A DNA stretch of 64,000 bases from RBG-13-51-18 sp050014095 (GTDB lineage Bacteria > Chloroflexota > Dehalococcoidia > Dehalococcoidales > RBG-16-60-22), in contig JBEKDZ010000006.1 in NCBI GenBank assembly GCA_050014095.1, positions 76,111 to 140,110 on the forward strand, written 5' to 3'. Each line of letters starts with the position of its first letter. Position 1 is the stretch's first letter. Below the pieces are notes generated by a model. That model was not told the origin of the DNA, did not search any database, and saw nothing but the letters and a program-made list of their open reading frames with translations. Positions 16,239-24,464 of this stretch are shown here, one piece after another. The position numbers and the translations under genes were made by a program.

Positions 16239-19200
16239 ATGAAAAATAAAAAACTTAAGTATGAAGAACTGGAAAAAAAACTGGCGGAAGCGGAAAAACT
16301 TATCGCCAGACTAGAAAAAAGTAGAACAACCGCTATTAGTAGCAAGCCTGATGGCGCAATAAAGGATACGCAAGAGCTTGCCCAAGCCTACATCGCCTCG
16401 GAACAGAATTTCAAGAACTCAATGGATGCCAGTCCTCTCGGCATACGCATCGTTACAGAAGACGGCGCTCTGATCTACGCCAACAAGGCGATACTGGATA
16501 TCTGTGGCTATAATACCCCCCAAGAGCTAGCGGCGGTGCCGCGTAGTCAGCTTTATACTCCGGAGAGCTATCAAGCCCACCTGGAGAGGAAAAGAAAGAG
16601 AAAGCTGAAAGAATACGTACCTTTGGAATACGAAATAAGTATCAGGCGACCGGATGGCGAAGTTAGAAACCTGCAGGTATACCGCCGGGAGGTGATGTGG
16701 GGCGGGGAGCAGCAGTTCATGGGGATGTACCAGGATATTACCGAACATAAACGGGCCGAGCAAGCCTTAAGGGAGAGCGAGGAGAAGTTTCATAGCATCG
16801 TCGAACATAGCAATGATGGTATTGTGTTTATCCAGGATGGGATGATCCAGTACTGCAACTCCAAGATGCTGGAAATAGGCAGCTATACCCAAAGAGATGT
16901 TTTGGGTAAAGCTTTCATCGATTTCGTTGCTCCGGAACACAAAGAAATGGTTTTGGATATCTACAACAAAAGGATAGCTGGTAAAAAAACGAGGGAAAGA
17001 TATGAGCTTAACATGGTGGGGAAAGGTGGCAGGAAGGTATATTCAGAAGTGAGCGCCAGCCTGGTTAACTTTAAACAAAATCAAGTAGATATCGCTATCG
17101 TCCGTGATATATCCGAGCGTAAAAAGGTGGAAGAAGTGCTGGCGGATGAATCGACCCGGCGAAGGATACTTATCGAGCAGTCACGCGATGGGATTGTAGT
17201 CCTTGACCAAGATGGCAACGTATATGAAGTTAACCAACGCTTTGCCGATATGGTGGGGTATTCGCTTGAGGAAGCCCATAAACTACATGTCTTTGATTGG
17301 GAGTTCCTGTATACGAAAGAGCGTGTGGTCGAGATGATCCGGACCGTTGATGAGAAAGGTGACCACTTCGAAACACAGCACCGGCGTAAAGACGGGACGA
17401 TTTATGACGTTGAAATAAGCACCAATGGAGCGATGTTCGCCGGACAGAAACTTATTTTTTGCGTTTGCCGGGATATTACCGAACGTAAGCGGGCGGAGAA
17501 AGTAATACATGAGAGCGAGGAGAGGTTTCGCACTCTATTCGAGACTATGGCGCAGGGCGTAATCTACCATGATGGCGAGGGGAGGGTAATATCAGCTAAT
17601 CCGGCGGCACAACGCATCCTGGGGCTAACGCTTGACGAAATGATAGGCAAAACATCTCCGGACCCGCATCGGAAACGGCTGCATGAAGATGGTTCCACGT
17701 TTACCAGTGAAGAGCACCCGCCTATTGTGGCACTCCGTACCGGCAAACCAGTTAATAATGTTATAATGGCAATTTATAATCCCGCGGAAGAAGATTACAG
17801 GTGGATAATAAACAGCGCTATTCCTGAATTCAGGGAGGGTGAGAAGAAGCCTTACCGCGTCTATACTACCTTTGCGGATATTACCGAACGCAAGCGTATG
17901 GAACAAGCCCTCCGAGAATCAGAAGAGAAATTCTCCAAGGCATTCGTTTCCAGCCCGGCAATCGTCGCTATTACCACGATGAAAGATGGTAAATACGTTG
18001 ATATCAATGATAGCTATACACAGACGACTGGTTATTCTAGAGAAGAGTTGATAGGCAAGACATCAATGTCCCTCAATATCTGGGCTAATGAACAAGACCG
18101 CATCAGAATGTTTCGCTTGCTAAATGAACAGGGCAGGATAAGCAAAGAGGAATTCGGTTTCCGCATGAAGTCGGGAGAAACACGCACATGGTTATTCTCG
18201 GCTGAACCAATATCTTTCGGGGGAGAGGAATGTTTAATCGGCGTCTCTGTTGATATCACCGAGCGTAAGCAAGCCGAGCAAAGGATAAATTATCTTAATC
18301 TAACACTACGCTCCATCCGCAACGTTAACCAGCTGATAACGCGGGAGAAAGACCGCGATAAGCTCCTTCAAGGTATCTGCGATGCTTTTACGCAGACCCG
18401 CAGTTTCTACATGGCATGGATTGTCCTGTTTGATGAGTCCCGCCATTTGATTACGTACGCCCAGAGCGGGATGCACAATGACTTTTCGCCAGTGGTTGAA
18501 GCTATCAAGCAGGGCAATTTACCATCCTGCGTTGAGAAAGCCCTCAAGAATAAACAGGTCGTCATTATTGAAGACCCGGGGAAATGCACCGGATGCCAGA
18601 TGTACGAAAAGTCCCTTGATTACGGTAGCATGTCAGTCAGGCTGGAGTATGACGGAAATGTCTACGGTGTACTCTGCGGCTCGCTCCCAAGAGAAATGTT
18701 AACCGATATCGATGAACCAAATCTCTTCGAGGAGGTAGCCTCGGATATCGCTTTCGCCCTCTATAATATGGAGCGGGAATCTGATTACCGGCGCCTTGAG
18801 CAGGAACGCCTGCGTGCCGCCAAGTTGGAATCCATTGGCACGCTAGCGGGAGGCATCGCCCATGATTTTAACAACCTCCTTACGGGTATCATGGGAAATA
18901 TCGGGCTAGTCAAGACAAATATTTCTCCTTCGGATGCCTCTTATGAAATGCTCGATGAGGCAGAAAAGGCAGCGTTACGCGCCAAGGACTTGACACAGCA
19001 GCTATTAACCTTCGCTAGGGGAGGCAAACCAGTCAAGAAATCGGTTAACATCGCCGAAATTATCAGAGAATCAGCGGCTTTCGCTTTAAGAGGGTCAAAA
19101 GCGAGGGAGGAACTATCTCTGCCGGACGACCTCTGGACGATAGATGCCGATGAGGGACAAATAAGCCAGGTCATTAATAACCTGGTCATCAACGCCGATG

Positions 19201-19940
19201 AAGCTATGCCAGCGAGAGGGACACTGAAAATTCAAGCCAAAAATTCAACTTTAAAGAAAACGGATATCCCGCTTCTCCCGAGCGGCGACTATATACGTAT
19301 AGATATCGCGGATACAGGTATAGGCATATCCCCGGAACACCTCCAGAGAATATTCGAGCCGTATTTTACCACCAAGCAAAGGGGGAGCGGCTTGGGACTC
19401 ACTACCGCTTATTCCATCGTGAGGAATCATGGTGGCACTATCCTCGCCGATTCAATACAGAATAAAGGCTCAACTTTCCATATCTATTTACCTGCCACCA
19501 AAAAGACCATGAAAGGAGGCAAGAAAATGAAGTCTGTGAGCTCCGGTCAGGCGGGCGGTAAAGTGTTAGTGATGGATGATGAAGAGATAATCCGGAAAAT
19601 GTTGAATAATATGTTAAGTCTGGCTGGCTACACAGTGGAGCTTTCCGCAGACGGTGCTGAAGCTTTAAAAAAATATCAGCAAGCGAAAAAAGCGGGAGAC
19701 CCGTTTAATGCCGTTATCATGGACCTGACTATCCCCGGCGGGATGGGTGGTAAAGAAGCGGTGCAAAAGCTGCTGGAAATAGACCCACAGGCTAAAGTGA
19801 TTGTCTCCAGCGGCTACGCAACCGACCCCATTATGTCCGAATTTAAGAAATACGGATTTAAAGCCGTTATCGCCAAGCCTTATAGCGTTAAACAGCTTCA
19901 GGAGACATTAAGCGGATTACTAACGGTAAAAAAGAAGTAG
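16239..19940 (+). CDS. Hybrid sensor histidine kinase: five PAS, GAF, HisKA, HATPase, receiver
   Basis: A 1233-residue soluble hybrid kinase without membrane segments. A short coiled coil (1-35) leads to five PAS domains, each closed by a DIT/SERK-type PAC motif near residues 165, 287, 410, 544 and 669. A GAF domain (about 690-850) contains several Cys, including KCTGCQMYEKS. HisKA has the phospho-acceptor His875 in GGIAHDFNNLL. The HATPase has NNLVINADEAMP near 973, DTGIGIS near 1024 and GSGLGLT near 1048. A receiver domain ends the protein, with Asp1162 in VIMDLTIPGG. It would autophosphorylate and relay to Asp1162 in response to cytoplasmic redox or ligand signals. A perfect ribosome-binding site and in-frame ATG inside the gene may also give a free receiver (see findings). 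Confidence 0.92.
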   Translation: MKNKKLKYEELEKKLAEAEKLIARLEKSRTTAISSKPDGAIKDTQELAQAYIASEQNFKNSMDASPLGIRIVTEDGALIYANKAILDICGYNTPQELAAVPRSQLYTPESYQAHLERKRKRKLKEYVPLEYEISIRRPDGEVRNLQVYRREVMWGGEQQFMGMYQDITEHKRAEQALRESEEKFHSIVEHSNDGIVFIQDGMIQYCNSKMLEIGSYTQRDVLGKAFIDFVAPEHKEMVLDIYNKRIAGKKTRERYELNMVGKGGRKVYSEVSASLVNFKQNQVDIAIVRDISERKKVEEVLADESTRRRILIEQSRDGIVVLDQDGNVYEVNQRFADMVGYSLEEAHKLHVFDWEFLYTKERVVEMIRTVDEKGDHFETQHRRKDGTIYDVEISTNGAMFAGQKLIFCVCRDITERKRAEKVIHESEERFRTLFETMAQGVIYHDGEGRVISANPAAQRILGLTLDEMIGKTSPDPHRKRLHEDGSTFTSEEHPPIVALRTGKPVNNVIMAIYNPAEEDYRWIINSAIPEFREGEKKPYRVYTTFADITERKRMEQALRESEEKFSKAFVSSPAIVAITTMKDGKYVDINDSYTQTTGYSREELIGKTSMSLNIWANEQDRIRMFRLLNEQGRISKEEFGFRMKSGETRTWLFSAEPISFGGEECLIGVSVDITERKQAEQRINYLNLTLRSIRNVNQLITREKDRDKLLQGICDAFTQTRSFYMAWIVLFDESRHLITYAQSGMHNDFSPVVEAIKQGNLPSCVEKALKNKQVVIIEDPGKCTGCQMYEKSLDYGSMSVRLEYDGNVYGVLCGSLPREMLTDIDEPNLFEEVASDIAFALYNMERESDYRRLEQERLRAAKLESIGTLAGGIAHDFNNLLTGIMGNIGLVKTNISPSDASYEMLDEAEKAALRAKDLTQQLLTFARGGKPVKKSVNIAEIIRESAAFALRGSKAREELSLPDDLWTIDADEGQISQVINNLVINADEAMPARGTLKIQAKNSTLKKTDIPLLPSGDYIRIDIADTGIGISPEHLQRIFEPYFTTKQRGSGLGLTTAYSIVRNHGGTILADSIQNKGSTFHIYLPATKKTMKGGKKMKSVSSGQAGGKVLVMDDEEIIRKMLNNMLSLAGYTVELSADGAEALKKYQQAKKAGDPFNAVIMDLTIPGGMGGKEAVQKLLEIDPQAKVIVSSGYATDPIMSEFKKYGFKAVIAKPYSVKQLQETLSGLLTVKKK

Positions 19941-19964
19941 GGGTAAAAAAAATCTTACGCCTAC
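19937..19964 (-). terminator. Hairpin terminator between kinase and small membrane protein
   Basis: GTAGG-g-GTAA (19937-19946) pairs with TTAC-g-CCTAC (19955-19964). Reading leftward, the hairpin is followed by a T-rich stretch (TTCTTTTTT), so it probably ends the oxygen-defence transcripts. It overlaps the stop codon of the kinase gene. Confidence 0.5.
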
Positions 19965-19974
19965 AAAATAATAT

Positions 19975-20217
19975 TTAGAATGGCCAGCCTATATAAATGA
20001 TAGCAAAAATAGCGTGCACGGCTACGGATATCCAAAAAATCCACCAGATATAACAGTGCAGCTTGAAATATCGCTGATACCATCGGTACTTCATCAGGTT
20101 CTTGCCCAGCTTTGAGCCCGACAAACACCGGCAGGAAAAGAAAATCAGGAGACCAGTGACCAGGTTCACAATGCCCAGGATAAATAACACCCTTGTCGCT
20201 GCTAATGTACTAATCAT
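19975..20217 (-). CDS. Small two-span membrane protein
   Basis: An 80-residue protein with two hydrophobic segments, VLFILGIVNLVTGLLIFFSC and CYIWWIFWISVAVHAIFAII, joined by a basic loop. Two His residues at the edges of the second span (LHCYIWW, VAVHAIF) could hold a haem, but this is speculation. It lies 22 nt downstream of the cupredoxin gene on the same strand, so it may help anchor or reduce that protein. No family recognised. Confidence 0.6.
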   Translation of the reverse strand: MISTLAATRVLFILGIVNLVTGLLIFFSCRCLSGSKLGKNLMKYRWYQRYFKLHCYIWWIFWISVAVHAIFAIIYIGWPF

Positions 20218-20239
20218 CGGTCTCCTTTCTTACACTGGC

Positions 20240-20644
20240 TTATTGTACAATTACCGTTCCATGCATACTGGTGTGGATAGAACAGTGATATTCAAAAGTG
20301 CCCGCCTGGGTAAAGGTAAAGCTAAAACTGCCGCCGTTGGATAAAGTACCGCTATCAAATACGCCCGTCTGGGAGGTTACAGTGTGATTAACCGAATCCT
20401 TGTTCGTCCAGGTGACTGTGGTGCCTATAGCTGTTGTAACTGTGTCCGGGGAGAAAGCGAAGTTTTCGATGGAAATATCCGGCCCCGGCTTGAAGTCCGA
20501 ACCAGTGGTGCCGCCGGGCGGTGGTTTTGTCTGGCTATCCGTATTAGGCGCCGTCGTCGTGGAAGAAGTACCGCAGGAAGTGACTGCCAATAGACCGGAC
20601 ATCAATAGACCAGCTAATACAATAAACAGTAATACTTTTTTCAC
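20240..20644 (-). CDS. Cupredoxin (plastocyanin/azurin-like) lipoprotein
   Basis: A 134-residue exported blue-copper protein. The signal peptide ends in a lipobox (VTSC) with Cys24 as the probable lipidated residue. A Thr/Pro/Gly linker of about 30 residues follows. The cupredoxin fold begins at about residue 55. Copper ligands are visible as His87 (VNHTV), Cys121, His124 and Met127 (HCSIHTSMHG). It probably carries electrons at the cell surface. Neighbours are superoxide dismutase upstream and the small membrane protein downstream. Confidence 0.88.
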   Translation of the reverse strand: MKKVLLFIVLAGLLMSGLLAVTSCGTSSTTTAPNTDSQTKPPPGGTTGSDFKPGPDISIENFAFSPDTVTTAIGTTVTWTNKDSVNHTVTSQTGVFDSGTLSNGGSFSFTFTQAGTFEYHCSIHTSMHGTVIVQ

Positions 20645-20685
20645 AATTTACCTCCTCGCAATTCTACCTTTTTAGTAGAAGCAAA

Positions 20686-21264
20686 CTATTTTATCCGGTT
20701 TTCCGCTGCTTTCCAGTCGATGTTTTTAAAGAACGCCGCTATATAGTCGGCACGCTTGAGGCCGTAGTCAGTCATGTAAGCATGCTCGAAAACATCCATC
20801 ACCAGGATAGGTTGGCAGACGGCCAGGTGTCCGACGTCATGCTCGTTAATCCACTGGTTAAAAAAACGGCAGGCCGGAACATCATAATAGAGTACGACCC
20901 AACCGATACCCCTCATCGCACCGGTGGCGCGGAAATCCTGCTCCCAGGCTTCATAACTGCCAAAAGATGCTGCAATCATCTTCCCCAGAACGGCGGACTT
21001 AACCAGGGCGCTTTTACCGCCCAGATTTTCAAAATATAACTCATGGAGGCGCATGCCGTTGAACTCCCAGCCGAAGCGGCGCTTCAGCTCGGCATATTCC
21101 GGGGTGGCTGTCTTGCCGTCTTTGAGCATCGCTGCCAGGGCATCGGCGAGTTTATTCGTGTTGGTCACATAGCCCTGATAGAGTGTAAAGTGGTTGTTTA
21201 AAAGTGTGTTGCTAAAGCCTTCCATACCGATGAGCTTGCTATAGTCCTTCGCTGTGTATGCCAT
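20686..21264 (-). CDS. Superoxide dismutase, Fe/Mn family
   Basis: A 192-residue Fe/Mn superoxide dismutase that converts superoxide to oxygen and hydrogen peroxide. Metal ligands are His25 (NNHFTLY), His74 (MRLHELYFENLGG), Asp157 and His161 (VMDVFEHAY). There is no signal peptide, so it works in the cytoplasm. Metal choice cannot be read with certainty. It stands between the flavodiiron and cupredoxin genes, all on the minus strand. Confidence 0.92.
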   Translation of the reverse strand: MAYTAKDYSKLIGMEGFSNTLLNNHFTLYQGYVTNTNKLADALAAMLKDGKTATPEYAELKRRFGWEFNGMRLHELYFENLGGKSALVKSAVLGKMIAASFGSYEAWEQDFRATGAMRGIGWVVLYYDVPACRFFNQWINEHDVGHLAVCQPILVMDVFEHAYMTDYGLKRADYIAAFFKNIDWKAAENRIK

Positions 21265-21298
21265 TTTCCTCCTCCTCTGATACGTTCGATAAAAATTG

Positions 21299-21541
21299 TT
21301 ATATTTTATCTAGGAACTGTTTAGACTGGTAGTCCCATTCTACCGACTCGATATCGACCGAGCTGCCCTTTTTACCGGTCGCGGCACCCACGCGCACGCT
21401 ACCCCCGGCCCCCTCGAAGTAAGCGTTACAGTTATCTTCCTCCTTCAGTTCCAGTCCGTAGCCTTTGGGTCCAAAAAAGTTAACGGCGCGTTTGATCACC
21501 TCCGGCGGTTTAAGTTTGGACTCCTTAGAAATTTTCAACAT
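21299..21541 (-). CDS. Small conserved-looking hypothetical protein
   Basis: An 80-residue soluble protein that I do not recognise. It opens with a helix (SKESKLKPPEVIKRAVNFFG) and continues with short strands, including NCNAYFEGAGGSVRVGAA. It lies between the superoxide dismutase and flavodiiron genes with gaps of 34 and 26 nt. This suggests a role in oxygen or redox defence, by context only. Confidence 0.55.
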   Translation of the reverse strand: MLKISKESKLKPPEVIKRAVNFFGPKGYGLELKEEDNCNAYFEGAGGSVRVGAATGKKGSSVDIESVEWDYQSKQFLDKI

Positions 21542-21567
21542 GCTGCTCCTTTCATCACGACCTTTTT

Positions 21568-22752
21568 TTACTTTAGTCCGGCTTCTTTATGTTTAGCGGC
21601 GATTGTGTCCGCCAGTTTTTCCAGAGCCTGGAAATCCGCTTCCTTGGGGTAGCCTTTAATGATTACGGGGGGCAAAATTTCTACTTTGAGATTGGGCAAC
21701 ATTGCGGCGAGCTGCTCCACCGTTCTGCCGCCCCAGCCGTAGGAACCGATGATAGAGGCGAATTTTGCCTTGGGTTTGATAGCATTGGCTAAGAAGGCAG
21801 CGTAAGCCGCATTAGGATGGGGTCCGGTGAGGACCGTAGGCGTGCCGATAACGATAGTAGCAGCATCGACTAAAGCGGCTGCCAGCTTGCCAATATCGGT
21901 CACGGTAAGGTCGAACTGCTTGACGGTTACACCTTGGCGGGAGAGGGTTTCTACGAGGTAGGCGACCATGCGGCGGGTGCTGCCGTGCATGGAGACATAG
22001 GGTATTACCACGATATTGCCTGGCTCGTCATAAGCCCAGCTGCGGTAAGCGTTAATAATAAACTCCGGTTTATCGTGCATGGGGCCGTGGCTGGGGGCGA
22101 TGATATCTATTTTATAGTCCTTTATTTTCTCCAGGTTTTTCTGAATCTGGAGGCGGAAGGGCATCATAATTTCCGCCCAGTAGCGCTTGGCGGCTTCGTA
22201 CTCCTGGCCGGCGTCGCGTACAAATATATCCGTGGTGGCGATATGCGACCCGAAGAAATCGCAGGGGAAGAGGATTTTATCTTCCTGTAAATAGGTGAGC
22301 ATGGTCTCGGGCCAGTGCACCCAGGGGGCATGTATAAACTCCAGCGTCCTGTTTCCCAACGAAATAATTTCCTTGTCAGCGACGGTTTTGAAACTATCTT
22401 CGGCTACCATAAAGCGGTCGATGAGCATGGTCTTACATTTATCGGTGCAGACGGCTTTAGCCTCCGGGTATTTAGCCAGCACTTCACGGATGCTGCCGGA
22501 ATGGTCAGGCTCGGCATGGTTAAAAATAACGTAGTCGATGTGTTTAATGCCGAGCTGGTCGAGGTTATTGAGCAGCACGTCCTTCATCGGCGGGTCAACG
22601 GTATCGATGAGGGCGGTTTTCTGGCTACCTTTGATTAAATAGGCATTATAGCTGGTGCCATCGGGGAGGGGAATAAGGGAGTCGAACAGGCGCCTATCCC
22701 AGTCGATAGCGCCGACGTAACAGACATCTTTTTTGATTTCTCTTGGTTTCAT
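21568..22752 (-). CDS. Flavodiiron protein (FprA/ROO family)
   Basis: A 394-residue A-type flavoprotein that reduces oxygen or nitric oxide to harmless products. The metallo-beta-lactamase-like half carries diiron ligands in HAEPDHSG (His79, Glu81, Asp83, His84) and APWVHWPETM. The flavodoxin half has IPYVSMHGSTRRMV for FMN and GSYGWGG. I start at the ATG at 22752 because AAGGAGGG lies just upstream; the open frame continues 19 codons further (to 22809), but that extension has no ribosome-binding site and no homology. It leads the minus-strand oxygen-defence group. Confidence 0.9.
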   Translation of the reverse strand: MKPREIKKDVCYVGAIDWDRRLFDSLIPLPDGTSYNAYLIKGSQKTALIDTVDPPMKDVLLNNLDQLGIKHIDYVIFNHAEPDHSGSIREVLAKYPEAKAVCTDKCKTMLIDRFMVAEDSFKTVADKEIISLGNRTLEFIHAPWVHWPETMLTYLQEDKILFPCDFFGSHIATTDIFVRDAGQEYEAAKRYWAEIMMPFRLQIQKNLEKIKDYKIDIIAPSHGPMHDKPEFIINAYRSWAYDEPGNIVVIPYVSMHGSTRRMVAYLVETLSRQGVTVKQFDLTVTDIGKLAAALVDAATIVIGTPTVLTGPHPNAAYAAFLANAIKPKAKFASIIGSYGWGGRTVEQLAAMLPNLKVEILPPVIIKGYPKEADFQALEKLADTIAAKHKEAGLK

Positions 22753-22926
22753 GTTCCCTCCTTTTACAATGTTATATATTGAAGCATTACAATAGATATA
22801 ATGCAACATTCAAACAAAAGAAAATAGGAGAAAAGTCACAAAGAGATACAGGAAAAATCAAGATACAAGAGATAAGAACCAAACAAAACTCAAGGTTTGA
22901 GGTACAAACTCTATTATGGTTTTCGG

Positions 22927-23298
22927 CTATTTGTTGCCATAAGAATCCAGGAGCTTTTCCGCTTCTTCCATCGTTGCAACGATATTAGGATTATAATCGA
23001 CAGCCTTTCCCGTTCGGCTAAATTGCAGGTTGGTCAACGCAGCTTTGCCTTCCACGCGAATACCATGCCTTATGCCGGACTGTTTAAAGAAAGCCTGACC
23101 ACGCGCCACTTCATCGAGCGCGTCCTTCCCGACCGGGTTAAACTTTGAGAGGTCGGTAATTACATCGAATCCCGGTTTAAGCTTCTTGGCTTCTTCGATT
23201 GTTTTATCGGTACAGGCTTTCATCTCATCATAATGAAAGAACCCAACGAGAATAACATACAACCTGTTTTTCTGAACATCGGCTTTGATGGTATACAA
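22927..23298 (-). CDS. STAS/SpoIIAA-like protein
   Basis: A 123-residue soluble protein with alternating strands and helices: YVILVGFFHYDEMKACTDKTIEEAKKL, then FDVITDLSKFNPVG, then a helix and HGIRVEGKAALTNLQF. This order matches the SpoIIAA-like/STAS-like fold seen in lipid-binding or anti-sigma antagonist relatives. No phosphorylatable Ser motif is obvious. It is separate from the flavodiiron gene by about 175 nt. Function not assigned. Confidence 0.55.
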   Translation of the reverse strand: MYTIKADVQKNRLYVILVGFFHYDEMKACTDKTIEEAKKLKPGFDVITDLSKFNPVGKDALDEVARGQAFFKQSGIRHGIRVEGKAALTNLQFSRTGKAVDYNPNIVATMEEAEKLLDSYGNK

Positions 23299-23444
23299 AT
23301 CTAACTCCTTTCCGAGCTTGGCTCATTCATTTGTCGGAAACATCGATTTCGGATTAATTGTTAATAATATTTTTACTAAAAAATTCTACACCGTTACGAG
23401 TAATATATCAAGAGAAAAGTTTCAACTTAAAAAATATTTTTATC

Positions 23445-23473
23445 TTTACCTCCAGCCTGAAAAGCGCTAAAAT
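23445..23473 (+). promoter_or_regulatory. Promoter candidate for the 23.5-kb gene and purL
   Basis: TTTACC (23445-23450) and TAAAAT (23468-23473) are spaced by exactly 17 bp. Transcription would begin near 23480, about 58 nt before the first gene. Confidence 0.45.
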
Positions 23474-23537
23474 ATAAATGTCAGAACAACTTCACCCTAA
23501 TGCCGAGAAAGCTTTAGATTAGCAGGCGTGATGAATC

Positions 23538-24446
23538 TTGGATAAAAAAGTCCTGGATTGGTTACTGGAAGGCCCTCCGTGGCTTAAATACGCCGTGGAA
23601 CTCCAGCTGCTAGATGCCAAGCCGGATATTAAACCAGCACTCCAGGATAGCTCCGTCCAAAAAATCATCAGCCGTCTCAAGAGCCAAGCTGCCGGCGTCC
23701 CAGCTATAAAGTCCGGTCAAGTGCATTACACTGAAATAGGCAAAGCTTACTGGGACCTATTTTTCCTGGCGGATATCGGATTCACTATTCGCGGTACCGG
23801 ACTGGAAGCCGAAGCAGAGGAGATATTCCGGTATCAATCGCGCGACGGCACATTTACCATTCCTCCTAACGTAAAGGACAACTATTTCTGTATGTCCGCG
23901 ATACTCATCTCCTCACTGGCGAAGATGGATTACCACGATGACCCGCGGGTGATAAAATACATACGAGCGGCAATGGGCTCGCAAATGACTAGCGGCGGTT
24001 GGGACTGCTATGGAGAAAGCTTAAGCTCTAGTTTATCCTGCCCAATGGACGATATGAATATCCTCATGCTGCTCGGGCAATATCCGGACTATCGCGAGAA
24101 TCCCAAACTAGATAAAGCCATCGACCACCTGCTGGCGCATTGGGAGATGAGGACGAATTTTTACGGGTTCGGAGTGGGGAAGCGCTTCCGCAGCCTGCAA
24201 TACCCGGCAGTGAAATACGGCATTCTACGGGTGCTGGATGCGCTTTCGTTCTACCCCTATGCTGTAAAGAGCCTGGCTTATCAAAGCATGCTGGACTTCG
24301 TCCGCGCTAAAGCCGTTAACGGCCGTTTTTTTGCGGAGTCTACGGATGCAGCCTTTGCTGACTTTGATTTTAGCCAGACGAAAGAGCCCAGCCGCTGGAT
24401 TACGTTTTTAGTGAATAGAATTGTAAAGAGAATCGCGCAAGAATAA
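23538..24446 (+). CDS. Prenyltransferase/squalene-cyclase-like alpha-barrel protein of unknown function
   Basis: A 302-residue protein with repeated helix-turn motifs of the alpha6 barrel type: RYQSRDGTFTIPPN, AMGSQMTSGGWDCYGESL and repeated aliphatic helices. Related sequences are often labelled prenyltransferase or, misleadingly, NifH. The Asp-rich catalytic DDxx-motif of true cyclases is not evident, so enzymatic activity is doubtful. The first start in frame is TTG at 23538. A weak ribosome-binding site leaves the start uncertain. It lies 18 nt before purL on the same strand. Confidence 0.55.
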   Translation: MDKKVLDWLLEGPPWLKYAVELQLLDAKPDIKPALQDSSVQKIISRLKSQAAGVPAIKSGQVHYTEIGKAYWDLFFLADIGFTIRGTGLEAEAEEIFRYQSRDGTFTIPPNVKDNYFCMSAILISSLAKMDYHDDPRVIKYIRAAMGSQMTSGGWDCYGESLSSSLSCPMDDMNILMLLGQYPDYRENPKLDKAIDHLLAHWEMRTNFYGFGVGKRFRSLQYPAVKYGILRVLDALSFYPYAVKSLAYQSMLDFVRAKAVNGRFFAESTDAAFADFDFSQTKEPSRWITFLVNRIVKRIAQE

Positions 24447-24464
24447 GGTAAAGAAGGGAAAGCT

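Noticed and set aside
22752..22809. Longer N-terminus for the flavodiiron protein
   Set aside because: AAGGAGGG stands just before the ATG at 22752, and the upstream 19 codons have no family match.
23538..24446. NifH (nitrogenase iron protein)
   Set aside because: Similar proteins may carry this name, but there is no P-loop and no cluster cysteine pair. Repeats are of the cyclase/prenyltransferase barrel type.
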